Of a stretch of 64,000 bases of DNA, positions 1 to 8,861 are shown in pieces. The stretch's first letter is position 1; the number at the start of each line of letters is the position of its first letter. The DNA comes from DASZIT01 sp963770635 (lineage in GTDB: Bacteria > Actinomycetota > Acidimicrobiia > Acidimicrobiales > RAAP-2). The notes beneath the pieces are model-generated. The model was given only the letters and a program-made list of their open reading frames with translations, was not told the DNA's origin and did no database searches. The position numbers and the translations under genes were made by a program. Location: positions 564,716-628,715 of the forward strand of contig CAVYQI010000003.1 in the NCBI GenBank assembly GCA_963770635.1. The letters run 5' to 3'.

Positions 1-770
1 CCGGGTGGCAACGACAGGTCCTGCCACGGAACCCGGTCGAGCTCCGACGACGGGGGATCCCAGGGATGATGCGGGTCGGGGAAGCTCACCCAGCAGAACC
101 ACGGGGCGGTGTCATCGAGGGAGCCGAGCCAGTCGATGGCCTGATCCGCAACCCAGTCGGTGTGGTAGTAGGCGGTCGGGATGGGATTGTTGGCCGTTTC
201 GGGTGCTCCGGTGTCGCCGCCCCCCTCGGCCGACAGCAGATTGGCGAACCCGTCCAGGCAGTCGGGATGGTTGTCGACCAACCAGCGCCCGTAGTGGGCC
301 AAGGGGATCACCCGCGGGGGTCCGCCGTCGAAGGACGGCATGGTGGCCGCCGCGCTGTGCATGGCTTGGATCGAGCGGTCAAAGCCGCGCCACGCACCGA
401 TGTCGCCCCGCCGGGCCCGGTTGTTCTCCTCCCACTTTCCGCCCAGGTCGAATCCGGGCTCGAAGTGCGCCTTGCCGAGGAGAGCGGTGCGGTACCCGCC
501 CTTTTCGCCGAGGTAGGAGGCGACGCTGGGCGCGTCGGTCGGGAGCGGCACCCCATTGGCGATGACCCCGTGGGTGCGCGGGTACTGGCCGGTGAGCATG
601 GTCGAACGGGCGGGCATGCACACGGTGTTCTGGTTGTAGGCCCGTTGGAAGTTCACTCCGCCGGCGGCCAGGGCGTCGATGACCGGGGTACGGGCGACCG
701 TCCCGCCGTTGCACCCCAGCGAGTCGTAGCGTTGCTGATCGCTAGTGATGAACAAGATGTTGCGGGCCAT
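1..770 (-). CDS. Sulfatase (arylsulfatase family), 3' end outside window
   Basis: This is the first 256 codons of a sulfatase of the alkaline-phosphatase superfamily, which hydrolyses sulfate esters. It starts at the ATG ending at 770 (MARNILFITSDQQRYDSLGC), with a purine-rich AAGGGG upstream. The active-site signature C-x-P-x-R is visible as CMPARSTMLTGQYPRTHG near residue 57; the Cys (or Ser in other members) is converted to formylglycine. Later segments (HHPWDPPSSELD) also fit the family. No signal peptide is visible, so it is probably cytoplasmic. The C-terminus lies to the left of base 1. The substrate cannot be told. Confidence 0.88.
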   Translation of the reverse strand, partial: MARNILFITSDQQRYDSLGCNGGTVARTPVIDALAAGGVNFQRAYNQNTVCMPARSTMLTGQYPRTHGVIANGVPLPTDAPSVASYLGEKGGYRTALLGKAHFEPGFDLGGKWEENNRARRGDIGAWRGFDRSIQAMHSAAATMPSFDGGPPRVIPLAHYGRWLVDNHPDCLDGFANLLSAEGGGDTGAPETANNPIPTAYYHTDWVADQAIDWLGSLDDTAPWFCWVSFPDPHHPWDPPSSELDRVPWQDLSLPP

Positions 771-920
771 GTGGTCGTCCCCTTCAATCACACGAGTTGC
801 CCAGGTCCCTCTGGGCCGAATGCCGTCTGCTCACCCAACCTATGGGATGGACAAGCAATTGTCAGCCTATATGCCAGTTCCTCGGACGAGGGTCAGGCCT
901 TACTACCTGCGAGTTTACCT

Positions 921-996
921 GCGAATTCCCCGATAGTGGCAATAATCTACCAGTGTCCCGAAAGCGGCAAGTATCTGCCGGTAATCCGATAGTGGC
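921..996. repeat. Short direct repeats resembling an IS21-family terminus (solo remnant)
   Basis: The gene-free stretch 771-1021 contains AATTCCCCGATAGTGGC (924-940) and a second copy, GTAATCCGATAGTGGC (981-996). Repeated boxes of this AATTCCC-n-GTGGC type are typical of IS21-family ends. No transposase is next to it, so this would be a solo end left by decay. A related box lies at 54509-54545. The assignment is tentative. Confidence 0.3.
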
Positions 997-1021
997 GCGG
1001 CTGGCGTCCGGAAGGGTGGCA

Positions 1022-2371
1022 TTACGCCCCGGTGACCGCCCAGAGCCGACGGGGATCCGGCACCCCCTTGAGGGCGTGCGCACCTCGATCTGCGAAGGTG
1101 ATCCCGGCGCCCTCCACCAGATCGACGACGGTGCTGGACACCAGCACTTCACCGGCGGTGGCGGTGGCCGCCACCCGGGCCGCCACGTGGACGGCGATAC
1201 CCCCGACGTCTTCGCCCCGTCGCTCGATCTCCCCGGCGTGCAACCCGGCTCGCATCTGGATGCCGAGATGCCCGGCACCGTCGCGAAGGGCCAGCGCGCA
1301 ACGGATGGCCCGGGCCGGGCTGTCGAAGGTGGCGAGCAGGCCGTCACCGGTGTCCTTCACGAACCGACCGCCGAATCGCTCGAGTTGGCGGCGCACCAGC
1401 CCGTCGTGATCGGCCAGGACCTGGGTCCACCCGCGGTCGCCCATCCGGGCGGCGTTGGCGGTCGAGTCGACGATATCGGTGAAGAGGATGGTGGCGAGAA
1501 CCCGGTCCGGTCCGGGCTGGTAGCGCTCCCCGGTGACGAACTCCTGGATCTGGTCGACCAGGGCATCGATATCCCCGGTGTACGGGAGCACATCGTCCCC
1601 GGGGAGTACCACGAAGCGGGCCCCGGGGATCCCCTCGGCGATGTAGCGACCGTGCTCCACGCTGGGCGCCAACGCGTCCTGCCGGTGCAGCACCAAGGTG
1701 GGGGCTGCGATCCGGGGAAGCAGATGGCGGTAGTCGGCCTGGGCGATGCGGGCTCCGAGCGCCGCCGATGTCGCCGGCGCCGCCCCGCGTCTCGACGCCC
1801 GCGCCCACCAACGTTGGAACTCGGGGTCGTCGGCGGCACTCGGGGCAAACAGTCTCAGATCACTCAGATCGTCGCTGCCCTGGCCAGGGTGGTCGGGATC
1901 GAGCCCGGCACGGAATTCCTCCATCAAATCGAAGGGAACCCCGATCGGATAGTCGTCTGCCTCCATGAGCCGGGCCGAGGCATTCACGATGACCAGTGAT
2001 TCGGTGCGCTCCGGGTATTTGGTGGCGAAGATGAGGGCCAGATATCCCGACACCGCCAGCACCACCGCCCGGCTCGACCCGATGTCGTCCATCACCGCGA
2101 TCGCGTCATCCACCCAGGCCTCGAAGGTCAGCTCGCCCAAGTCGGCCGGGGTGTCCGACAACCCGGTCCCGCTGGCGTCGAACCGGATGACTCGACCGCA
2201 TCCGACGAGCCGCTCGGTGTAGCGGAGCCATCGGGGCTGATCACCGGTCTCGTCGATGGAGATGAAGGTGCCGGAGCCGAAGTCCAAGATGTCCACCGGG
2301 CCATCGCCCCACACCTGGTAGCCGATGTGGAGCCCCCGCCGCCGCGCATAGTGGGTTTCGGGTACTTCCAT
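1022..2371 (-). CDS. Alpha/beta-hydrolase fused to class III adenylate/guanylate cyclase
   Basis: A 449-aa protein starting at the ATG at 2371 (MEVPETHYARRRGLHIGYQV), 5 bp after the stop of the upstream MFS gene, so probably in one operon. Residues about 1-270 form an alpha/beta-hydrolase fold. Residues about 285-449 form a class III cyclase catalytic domain with the metal-binding FTDIVDST and the KDTGDGLLATF loop. This architecture is common in mycobacteria and related actinobacteria; it makes cAMP (or cGMP) from ATP (GTP). The hydrolase nucleophile elbow, normally G-x-S-x-G, reads VVLAVSGYLALIF, so the hydrolase half may be a sensor rather than an enzyme. No membrane segment is seen. Confidence 0.88.
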   Translation of the reverse strand: MEVPETHYARRRGLHIGYQVWGDGPVDILDFGSGTFISIDETGDQPRWLRYTERLVGCGRVIRFDASGTGLSDTPADLGELTFEAWVDDAIAVMDDIGSSRAVVLAVSGYLALIFATKYPERTESLVIVNASARLMEADDYPIGVPFDLMEEFRAGLDPDHPGQGSDDLSDLRLFAPSAADDPEFQRWWARASRRGAAPATSAALGARIAQADYRHLLPRIAAPTLVLHRQDALAPSVEHGRYIAEGIPGARFVVLPGDDVLPYTGDIDALVDQIQEFVTGERYQPGPDRVLATILFTDIVDSTANAARMGDRGWTQVLADHDGLVRRQLERFGGRFVKDTGDGLLATFDSPARAIRCALALRDGAGHLGIQMRAGLHAGEIERRGEDVGGIAVHVAARVAATATAGEVLVSSTVVDLVEGAGITFADRGAHALKGVPDPRRLWAVTGA

Positions 2372-2376
2372 CAGCG

Positions 2377-3890
2377 TCAGCCCGCCGCGTCCAGTGCCGG
2401 CGCCGGGTTGCCGAGGGTCAGGTCCAGGCGCTCCCGCTCCTGACCGGGATGAGCATCGATCAGAACGCCGGCAACCACCGCGGCCAGCACCAGCGACCCG
2501 GCGGCCCACCAGCTGGCGACGGCGAAGCCGTGCACCGTGGCCTGGGCCACCTCGCCCGGGTGTCGCAGGTGGGTGGCCAGGTACGCGGCGGTGGCGGTGG
2601 CGGCGAGGGTGTTGAGCAATGCGGTACCGATCGATGCGCCGATCTGCTGGGAGGTGTTGGTGGTGGCCGAGGTGATACCAACATCCCGCGGCTCGGCGTT
2701 GTTGGTCGCGGTGCTGATCAGGGGAACCATGGCGATGCCGAGTCCGAGCCCGAGCAGCAGTTCGGTCGGGAGGACGTGGCTGACATAGGCGGCGTTGGGC
2801 GTGATCCGGGTAAGAAGAACCAGCCCGACGGCGGCGAGGAGCAGGCCCGGCACCACCAGGAGACGGGTTCGGAGATGGGCCATCAGGCGACTGGCCAGCT
2901 GGGTGGCGGCCAGCCCGTTGGTGGCCATGAGCGGGAGAAACAGAGCCCCGGTCTTGAGCGGGGAGAAGTGATCGACGTTCTGCAGCAGGTAGGTGAGGAA
3001 GAGAAAGGTGCCGTACATGCCGAGCACGGCCAAGATGATGGAGAGGAAGGAGCCGGCGCGGTTTCGGTTCACCAGGATGCGCAGGGGCAGGAGCGGGCTC
3101 GACGCCCTCGACTGCACCAGCACGAACGAGGACAGCGCGATCACAGCAATGATGAGCGGGACGACGACCCTCGAGGAACTCCAGCCATCGGCAGCGGCTT
3201 CGCCCAGCCCGTAGACGACGGCCACCAAGCCGCCACACCCGAGGATGGTCCCGGGGATGTCCAGTCGGACCCCCGAGTTGCCCGCCCGCTTCGGGATCAT
3301 GGTGAAGGTGCCGATGGCAACGACGGCGGCGATGGGAAGGTTCACGTACAGGCACCACCGCCAATCGAGATACTCGGTGAGAAGGCCGCCGAGGATGAGT
3401 CCGAACGCGGCTCCGGCGATGGCGATCGAGGCATAGATCCCGAACGCCCGCCCCGCTCGCGGGGGTCAGTGAAGGTGGTGGTGAGAAGGGAGAGCACCGA
3501 AGGCGCCAGGAGGGCTCCGAACGCCCCCTGCAGCGCCCGGGCCCCGAGAAGCATGCCGGTCGTCTGCGACGCTCCGCCCAGCGCCGATGCGGCGGCGAAC
3601 CCCAGGACGCCGATCATCAGCGTCCGCTTGGGCCCGATCATGTCGCTGATCCGACCCCCCAACAGGAGCAGGCCGCCGAAGCCGAGGGTGTAGGCGGTCA
3701 CCACCCACTGCCGGTCGACGTTGGAGAACCCCAAGGAACGTTGGGCCGAGGGGAGGGCGATGATCATGATGGTGGAGTCGAGCACCACCATGAGCTGGGC
3801 GCTGGCGATGATGACAAGGATCCACAGGTGGGCGCGGGTCGGCGCCTCTCCCCGGCCCGTGGGTTTGCTCACCGTCTCGACCTTGGTCAC
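2377..3890 (-). CDS. DHA2-family MFS drug transporter, frameshifted
   Basis: A 14-TM multidrug efflux permease of the EmrB/QacA type. The N-terminal part starts at GTG 3890 (MTKVETVSKPTGRGEAPTRA) and contains the conserved LDSTIMIIALPSAQRSL and GRISDMIGPKRTLMIG motifs. The reading frame breaks after TDPRERG near 3454, and homology resumes one frame away (FGIYASIAIAGAAFGLILGG) through to the stop at 2377. One base seems to be missing in the G/C-rich stretch between the two. Repaired length is about 505 aa, normal for DHA2. It sits upstream of the cyclase gene with a 5-bp gap. The shift is either a sequencing error or true inactivation. Confidence 0.85.
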
Positions 3891-3986
3891 CTCGCAAAGC
3901 GTAGGGCACGAGCTCGACCCTCCATCCGGGGATCGCGACGGGCAGGGAGCCGGGGGTTGTGCTCCCGAACTACCGGCGCCGACCGG

Positions 3987-4760
3987 CTACATGCTGGGCA
4001 TTTGATGAATCCCCGCCGCCAGAGACGGCCAAAGCACCACCACAGCTCCCCCAACCAAAGCCACGGCGCCGAGGATGTTGCGGAGCGGAACGCCGGCAAG
4101 CCCGCGGCGCTCGGCCAACACCACCGCAGTCAATAGGACCATGGCGGCAATGTTCATCACCCCAAAGACGATCATCAGAGCCGCTGCCCCCCATGAACAG
4201 GCGAGGCACCATCCCCCGAACGCCACCCCGGCTCTCAATCCGCTCTGGAGGTTGGCCGGAAGGATCGCTCGGCGGCAACGCGACAGGCTGGCACGTTTGG
4301 CCGGAGCGAACTGATAAAGGCCGCTCAAGGCAAACACGGCGGCGGCAGCCGCGGCGGCGATGTCCGGGTGATGTCCGGCAAAGCTGCCTTCAACAGTGGC
4401 CAGAACGTAGGCGGGAAGACCGGTGGCCGCCCATACCCCCAGGTACCCAACCGTGAAAGCGAGGATCCGCCTCCCGCCGCGGCCTTTCCCGGAACCGGGT
4501 GTCACCGGCGGGCGTGGCCACTCCCACCCCGCCGTTGCTGCCATCGCCGGCAGCATCATGGCGGTCATCATCAGTGCCCACATGGCAACGAATGGGAGCA
4601 ATCCGAGCCCCATCGTCCCCGGGCCGTTGCCTGTCCTCCGAGCCCACGCGACGGTGCCGATCCACGCCCCGGCAGAAACGACCAGCAACCCAGCTTGCGA
4701 CGCCGATGGCCTCACCGCCGCCACCTCGGCGGTCCGCCGCTCAGCTGCCGTACTGGTCAT
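3987..4760 (-). CDS. DUF2182 predicted metal-binding membrane protein
   Basis: An integral membrane protein of about 257 aa belonging to DUF2182. Family hallmarks seen are MWALMMTAMMLPAM in an early TM helix, GLYQFAPAKRASLSRCR in the middle and GGWCLACSWGAAALMIVFGV near the C-terminus. About six hydrophobic segments are visible. The function of DUF2182 is not established; members have been described as predicted metal-binding proteins. The start at 4760 (MTSTAAERR) has GGGAG 8 nt upstream; an in-frame TTG/ATG pair at 4784/4781 is the alternative. It is divergent from the arsR-like gene and shares its short intergenic region, including a dyad at 4804-4823. Confidence 0.8.
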   Translation of the reverse strand: MTSTAAERRTAEVAAVRPSASQAGLLVVSAGAWIGTVAWARRTGNGPGTMGLGLLPFVAMWALMMTAMMLPAMAATAGWEWPRPPVTPGSGKGRGGRRILAFTVGYLGVWAATGLPAYVLATVEGSFAGHHPDIAAAAAAAVFALSGLYQFAPAKRASLSRCRRAILPANLQSGLRAGVAFGGWCLACSWGAAALMIVFGVMNIAAMVLLTAVVLAERRGLAGVPLRNILGAVALVGGAVVVLWPSLAAGIHQMPSM

Positions 4761-4803
4761 GGCTGCTCCCGCTCCCGGCATCAACGTTCAACTCATCTGT
4801 TTA

Positions 4804-4823
4804 TTATCATGCCCCAGTGATAA
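4804..4823. promoter_or_regulatory. Inverted repeat, probable ArsR-family operator
   Basis: TTATCA-8 nt-TGATAA is a perfect 6-bp dyad 10 bp before the ArsR-family start codon, inside the AT-rich divergent region between DUF2182 and the regulator. Position and symmetry suit autoregulation by the winged-helix dimer. This is inferred from sequence only. Confidence 0.5.
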
Positions 4824-4833
4824 GGTCAACATA

Positions 4834-5175
4834 ATGGTTGAAGATCAAGTACTCGACCGCACGTACGCGGCGCTGGCCGATCCAACCAGGCGGGCGCTGC
4901 TCGTCGCCCTCCGTGACGGCGAGGCCCGCATCACCGACCTGGCCCAACCGCTCTCCATGACCTTCGCGGGCGTGTCGCGCCACTTGGGTGTGCTCGAAGC
5001 GGCCGGATTGGTCCACCGCGAGATCCGGGGCCGCGATCACTGGCTGTCGGTCCAGCCCGAGGCGCTCACCCTGGCCGAACAATGGATCACCGACCAGTCT
5101 TCGTTCTGGGCCCGGAGTGCGGATCTCCTGGCGGCTCGACTTGGGCGCAAGAAGAACGAGAGGGCGAGGAGATGA
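4834..5175 (+). CDS. ArsR-family winged-helix transcriptional regulator
   Basis: A 113-aa regulator starting at ATG 4834 (MVEDQVLDRTYAALADPTRR). The ADPTRRALLVALRDGEA N-terminus, the recognition helix region (MTFAGVSRHLGVLEAAGLV) and the wing (REIRGRDHWLSVQPEAL) match the ArsR subgroup that is normally paired with an SRPBCC/AHSA1 gene. There is no metal-binding Cys motif, so it is probably not an arsenic sensor. Its stop overlaps the ATG of the SRPBCC remnant (ATGA). Confidence 0.9.
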   Translation: MVEDQVLDRTYAALADPTRRALLVALRDGEARITDLAQPLSMTFAGVSRHLGVLEAAGLVHREIRGRDHWLSVQPEALTLAEQWITDQSSFWARSADLLAARLGRKKNERARR

Positions 5176-5321
5176 GAGAGCCATCTCTTGTCGTCGCCGT
5201 GGTCCAGCGGTTCCTCCCGACTTCTCCTAACGCCGTGTACGACGAATGGCTGGACGCCGAGGGGATGACCGAGTGGATGTGCCCGGGGCCAGTTCAGCCC
5301 ACCAGCGGCCCGATCAGGTAG
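5172..5321 (+). pseudogene. SRPBCC/AHSA1-domain protein, truncated to its first 49 residues
   Basis: Begins at ATG 5172, overlapping the stop of the ArsR gene, as in intact ArsR-SRPBCC operons. The residues VVQRFLPTSPNAVYDEWLDA followed by EGMTEWMCPGP match the beginning of the AHSA1/SRPBCC fold (normally about 140-160 aa). Homology ends after about 40 residues and a stop follows at 5321; no continuation is visible in the other two frames before the next gene at 5368. This is therefore a deletion remnant rather than a simple frameshift. Confidence 0.7.
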
Positions 5322-5367
5322 CACGGGAGCCAACCAGTATCGCGGGCGGTCCACGAGGAGGTCGAGC

Positions 5368-6192
5368 ATGCTGCAACAGCTGACGGGGAGGGTGGCCGTG
5401 GTCACCGGGGCGGGGAGTGGCATCGGTGCCGCCCTGTGCCGTCGCATGGGGGCTGAAGGCATGACCGTCGTGGCCGCCGACATCGACCGCGACGCAGCCC
5501 GGACCGCCGCCGAATCTATGGGGGGGCACGCTGTTCAGGTAGATGTTTCCGACCCCGCCTCAGTGCAGGCACTGGCCGACGAATCGTTCTCCACCTTCGG
5601 CCACGTCGACCTGCTGTGCAACAACGCCGGGGTCTTTCAGGGCGGCCGGGCGTGGGAACCCTCCCTCGGTGATTGGAACTGGTCACTGGGCGTCAACCTC
5701 ATGGGTATCGTTCACGGGCTCTCCAGCTTCCTTCCGCGGATGATCGCCCAGCAGACCGACGGGCACGTGGTCAACACGTCGTCGGTGGCTGCACTCGTAT
5801 CGGGCCCGCTGACCGCTCCTTACATCGTCTCCAAGGCTGCGGTGTTCTCCCTCACTGAATGCCTGGCCCATGATCTGGCGTCGATCGGATCGAGGATCGG
5901 CGCGTCAGTCCTGGCACCCAGCGCCGTCGACACCGCGATCGCCCGAAGCGCCCGGGTGCGACCGGACCGGTTCGGCATCGACGAAACCGAGACCGGTCCC
6001 ATGGTGCGCGGGTTCCTCGCCGGAGCGACCGAGGCCGGGTTGCAGCCCGACGAGGTGGCCGGCCCGGTGCTCGATGCGGTGCGGTCGGGCGAGTTCCTCA
6101 TCCCCACCAAGCCGAGCTATACCGCCCAGCTGGAGAATCGGTATATGCGACTGATGGAGCGCCGACTCCCGGGCGACGTCATCGTCGACTGA
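5368..6192 (+). CDS. SDR-family oxidoreductase
   Basis: A 274-aa classical short-chain dehydrogenase starting at ATG 5368, with GAGGAGG upstream. The Rossmann glycine motif is TGAGSGIG (residues about 14-21). NNAG, the catalytic Ser (NTSSVA) and the Y-x-x-x-K pair (APYIVSKAA) are all present. ADIDRD after beta-2 has an acidic residue that favours NAD(H). The C-terminal part is extended, as in actinobacterial SDRs acting on lipophilic alcohols or ketones. Substrate is unknown. Confidence 0.9.
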   Translation: MLQQLTGRVAVVTGAGSGIGAALCRRMGAEGMTVVAADIDRDAARTAAESMGGHAVQVDVSDPASVQALADESFSTFGHVDLLCNNAGVFQGGRAWEPSLGDWNWSLGVNLMGIVHGLSSFLPRMIAQQTDGHVVNTSSVAALVSGPLTAPYIVSKAAVFSLTECLAHDLASIGSRIGASVLAPSAVDTAIARSARVRPDRFGIDETETGPMVRGFLAGATEAGLQPDEVAGPVLDAVRSGEFLIPTKPSYTAQLENRYMRLMERRLPGDVIVD

Positions 6193-6304
6193 CCATCGGT
6201 AGGCCGCTGAGTGCCGACCACACCACCACGCTGAGCTAGGACATCTCGACAGGCGGATCTGCGATTCGCCGATTGCCAGAGGCTGATGGGTCAACCTGAG
6301 CGGA

Positions 6305-7015
6305 CTAGAGCGGAGTTTTTTGGAGCTGCGGATAGAGGGTGGGAACGCCGCCAGCGAGTGCGGTCTGCATCTCTCGGCTGACATCGTCTGCAACTATTTC
6401 GAAGAGATCCTGCTCCAAACCGTCGATGGCGATCTTGGCGATATCCGCGGGGTTTGACTTGGGTGCGGTTATCGAAGCAGTCATGTCGGTATCCATGTAA
6501 CCGACATGGAGCCCAGCCACCCGGATGTTCTGCTCTGCCAGCTGCATGCGCAGGGCGTTGGTCATCGACCATTCTGCCGACTTCGCGGCGCAGTAAGCGC
6601 CGCTCCTGGGGAAGCTGACCCATGAGAGTACAGAGAGGACGTTGAGGATCGACCCTCCGCCGTTCGTCGAGATCTTCGGGGCGAAGGCTCGGATCACCGA
6701 CAATGTCCCGAAGAAGTGGGTGTCCATCTCGAGGCGGATCTGCGCTGGGTCTCCGTTGAGAAGGTCGGTGCCGGTGGATGACCCGGCGTTGTTGATCAGG
6801 AGGGTGACGTCGCCAGCGATATCGACGGCGCGGGCTACCGACGCCGGGTCGGTGATGTCGAGAGCTACCACCTTGGCGCCGGGCAGGTCGACAGCGTCGG
6901 GGTTGCGTGCCCCGGCGTACACGGTGGCGCCCCGGCTGACCAGCTCGTTGGCGAGGCGGCGGCCGAGTCCTCGATTGGCTCCGGTGACGAGTGCGGTCGA
7001 TTCGGCGATATTCAT
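6305..7015 (-). CDS. SDR-family oxidoreductase
   Basis: A 236-aa short-chain dehydrogenase starting at ATG 7015, preceded by a strong ribosome site (AAAGGAGA). It has TGANRGLG, INNAG, the catalytic Ser in LNVLSVLSW and Y-C-A-A-K in SGAYCAAKSAEW. GARNPD after beta-2, with an Arg, is compatible with NADP(H). It lies 29 bp after the stop of an MFS exporter on the same strand and probably shares its transcript. Actinobacterial pairs of this kind are usually under an HxlR or TetR regulator; here the HxlR gene next door is truncated. Confidence 0.9.
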   Translation of the reverse strand: MNIAESTALVTGANRGLGRRLANELVSRGATVYAGARNPDAVDLPGAKVVALDITDPASVARAVDIAGDVTLLINNAGSSTGTDLLNGDPAQIRLEMDTHFFGTLSVIRAFAPKISTNGGGSILNVLSVLSWVSFPRSGAYCAAKSAEWSMTNALRMQLAEQNIRVAGLHVGYMDTDMTASITAPKSNPADIAKIAIDGLEQDLFEIVADDVSREMQTALAGGVPTLYPQLQKTPL

Positions 7016-7044
7016 GATGTCTCCTTTTGTCTCGGATTTGCGGA

Positions 7045-8478
7045 TCAAGTTGTGGCTGTGGCTGGTGCCGAGCGAGGGAGGAGGGTGAGGGCGGGAACGA
7101 TGCCGACTAAGGAGATCGCGGCACAGACCCACCAACCGTGCCGAAACGCGTCGAGTGCTGCGCCGTCGTGACCGGCTGCGGTGCCGAGCACGGCCACGAG
7201 CACGGCCACGCCGAAGGCGAGTCCGGTCTGGCGGATCATGTTGATGACGGCAGTGCCGGTGGCAAATGACTGGGGTGGGAGCGAGGAGGCGGCCGTGGCC
7301 ATCAGGGTCGGAAGGGTGAGGCCCACTCCGACACCAGTCAAGATCATCCCACCGAGTACCCCCGAGACGTAGTTGGGTTGGACCGTGATGGCAAGCGCCC
7401 ACCACGACACTCCGACGCCGAAGACCAAGCTGCCTAGCGCCATCGTTCGGGCTGGGCCGTAGCGGGCGGTCAGCCGTCCGGCCACGACGAACGCAATGAA
7501 GGGGACCACCATCGGTCCGGGTGCGATGGCCAGCCCGGATCGCAGCGCCGACCATCCCCAGGCGCCCTGCTCCCACAGAACGATCGAGAGCAGCATCGCC
7601 GCGAACGATGCGGAGAAGAAGATCGCGACCAGCGACCCCGCAGTGAAGCTCCGGGAGCGAAACAGCGACGGATGGATGAGCGGAGTGCGGCTCCGAAGGC
7701 AGTGGAGCACGAAGAGCGCGATGAGCGCCGCAGACGCCGCGAGTGTCCCGGCGATGGCGGGTGAGCTCCAACCCCAGTCGCTGCCTTTCACGAGCCCGAA
7801 GGTGAGGGCCGCCACGCCCGAGGTGACCAACACGGCCCCGAGAGCGTTGGGCCGCTCGCTGGGGTGGCCGGGTACATGCGGCAGCCGGCGCCAGCCGACG
7901 ATGAGGGCGATGATCCCGACCGGCACGTTGACCAGGAAGACCCAGCGCCAACTCGCGGCGACCAGCAGGCCGCCGACGACTGGGCCCACGGCGGCGGACA
8001 TCCCCCCGACCGCCGTCCAGGCGCGAACGGCACCTTGCCGGCGTTCGGACGGGTAGGAGGCGAGGACCAACCCGAGGGAGGTCGGGGTCAGCAGGGCCGC
8101 CCCGGCCGCTTGCAGGAGGCGGAAACCGATGAGCATCCCGACACTCGTAGAGGCGGCGCACGCGGCCGACGCTGCAGTGAAGATCGCCACGCCGAGGAGA
8201 AAGGCGCGGTCGCGGCGGTAACGGTCGGCGAGGCGTCCGAAGAAGACCAGCAGCGAGGCGTAGACGATGGCGTACCCGTTGAGGATCCAGGACAGCTCGC
8301 CCAGGTTCGAGGCCCCCAGGTCCCGGGCGATCTGCGGCAGGGCCACGTTGACGATGAAGAGGTCGAGGCTGGCCAAGACCACTCCGGCGCACGTGATGAC
8401 GAGCACCTGGCGGGGGGCTGCCTTGGCCTTGGCGGGGGCGGGTCCGGGACGCTCTAGCAGCTGAGTGAGTTCCGTCAT
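7045..8478 (-). CDS. DHA2-family MFS efflux transporter
   Basis: A 477-aa, about 14-TM exporter of the EmrB/QacA group. The start at ATG 8478 (MTELTQLLERPGPAPAKAKA) is preferred over one 12 codons upstream. Motifs: LASLDLFIVNVALPQIARDL in TM1, GRLADRYRRDRAFLLGVAIF (motif A) and GPVVGGLLVAASWRWVFLVN (motif C). It is intact, unlike the paralogue at 2.4-3.9 kb. It lies divergent from an HxlR remnant at 8534, which fits a former regulator-target pair. Substrates of such pumps are lipophilic drugs or quinones; none can be named here. Confidence 0.9.
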   Translation of the reverse strand: MTELTQLLERPGPAPAKAKAAPRQVLVITCAGVVLASLDLFIVNVALPQIARDLGASNLGELSWILNGYAIVYASLLVFFGRLADRYRRDRAFLLGVAIFTAASAACAASTSVGMLIGFRLLQAAGAALLTPTSLGLVLASYPSERRQGAVRAWTAVGGMSAAVGPVVGGLLVAASWRWVFLVNVPVGIIALIVGWRRLPHVPGHPSERPNALGAVLVTSGVAALTFGLVKGSDWGWSSPAIAGTLAASAALIALFVLHCLRSRTPLIHPSLFRSRSFTAGSLVAIFFSASFAAMLLSIVLWEQGAWGWSALRSGLAIAPGPMVVPFIAFVVAGRLTARYGPARTMALGSLVFGVGVSWWALAITVQPNYVSGVLGGMILTGVGVGLTLPTLMATAASSLPPQSFATGTAVINMIRQTGLAFGVAVLVAVLGTAAGHDGAALDAFRHGWWVCAAISLVGIVPALTLLPRSAPATATT

Positions 8479-8496
8479 AGCACTGACTCTAAGGGA

Positions 8497-8514
8497 TTGC
8501 GTTCTATAATGCAA
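8497..8514. promoter_or_regulatory. TATAAT -10 element inside a TTGC-n10-GCAA dyad
   Basis: Between the MFS exporter (minus) and the HxlR remnant (plus) lies a perfect -10 hexamer TATAAT (8505-8510) for the plus strand, inside the dyad TTGC-n10-GCAA (8497-8514). This is the expected place for an HxlR operator controlling both divergent genes. The regulator gene is now truncated. Confidence 0.4.
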
Positions 8515-8533
8515 CCCACTATTTCTGGATTCT

Positions 8534-8656
8534 GTGGAGCGCCATCGCTTCGCCGACAGGCACTGCTCAGCGGCCCAGTTCCTCGATGGCGTCGGCGAGT
8601 GGTGGTCGACGCTGATCCTCGTAGACGTATTCTTCGGCCGATGGTCCCTGTCCGAT
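8534..8656 (+). pseudogene. HxlR-family transcriptional regulator, N-terminal remnant
   Basis: From GTG 8534, the residues HCSAAQFLDGVGEWWSTLIL match the very conserved start of HxlR regulators (cysteine, then V-G-x-x-W-x-x-L-I), including the redox-type Cys. Homology is lost after the FFG motif near 8637, before the winged-helix recognition helix. The following bases up to 8861 show no continuation in any frame and nothing else recognisable. It was probably the regulator of the adjacent MFS-SDR operon. Confidence 0.65.
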
Positions 8657-8861
8657 CGACCTCGGCATAAAAACGGCCCGGCCCGAAGGGCTGCGAGCGT
8701 TGGCGGTGCCGTGGTGATCCGTCAGTCCGAGCCTCGCATCTTCACTAGGAACCTCGACGTAAGGAGGGCCCAAAGCACTGACACGACGCGACCCATCTCC
8801 CGATGCGGCGGTGTGGTCCGGCGGACGGCTGAGTTGTCCCCTCCCGTCCAGCGGATGGGTA

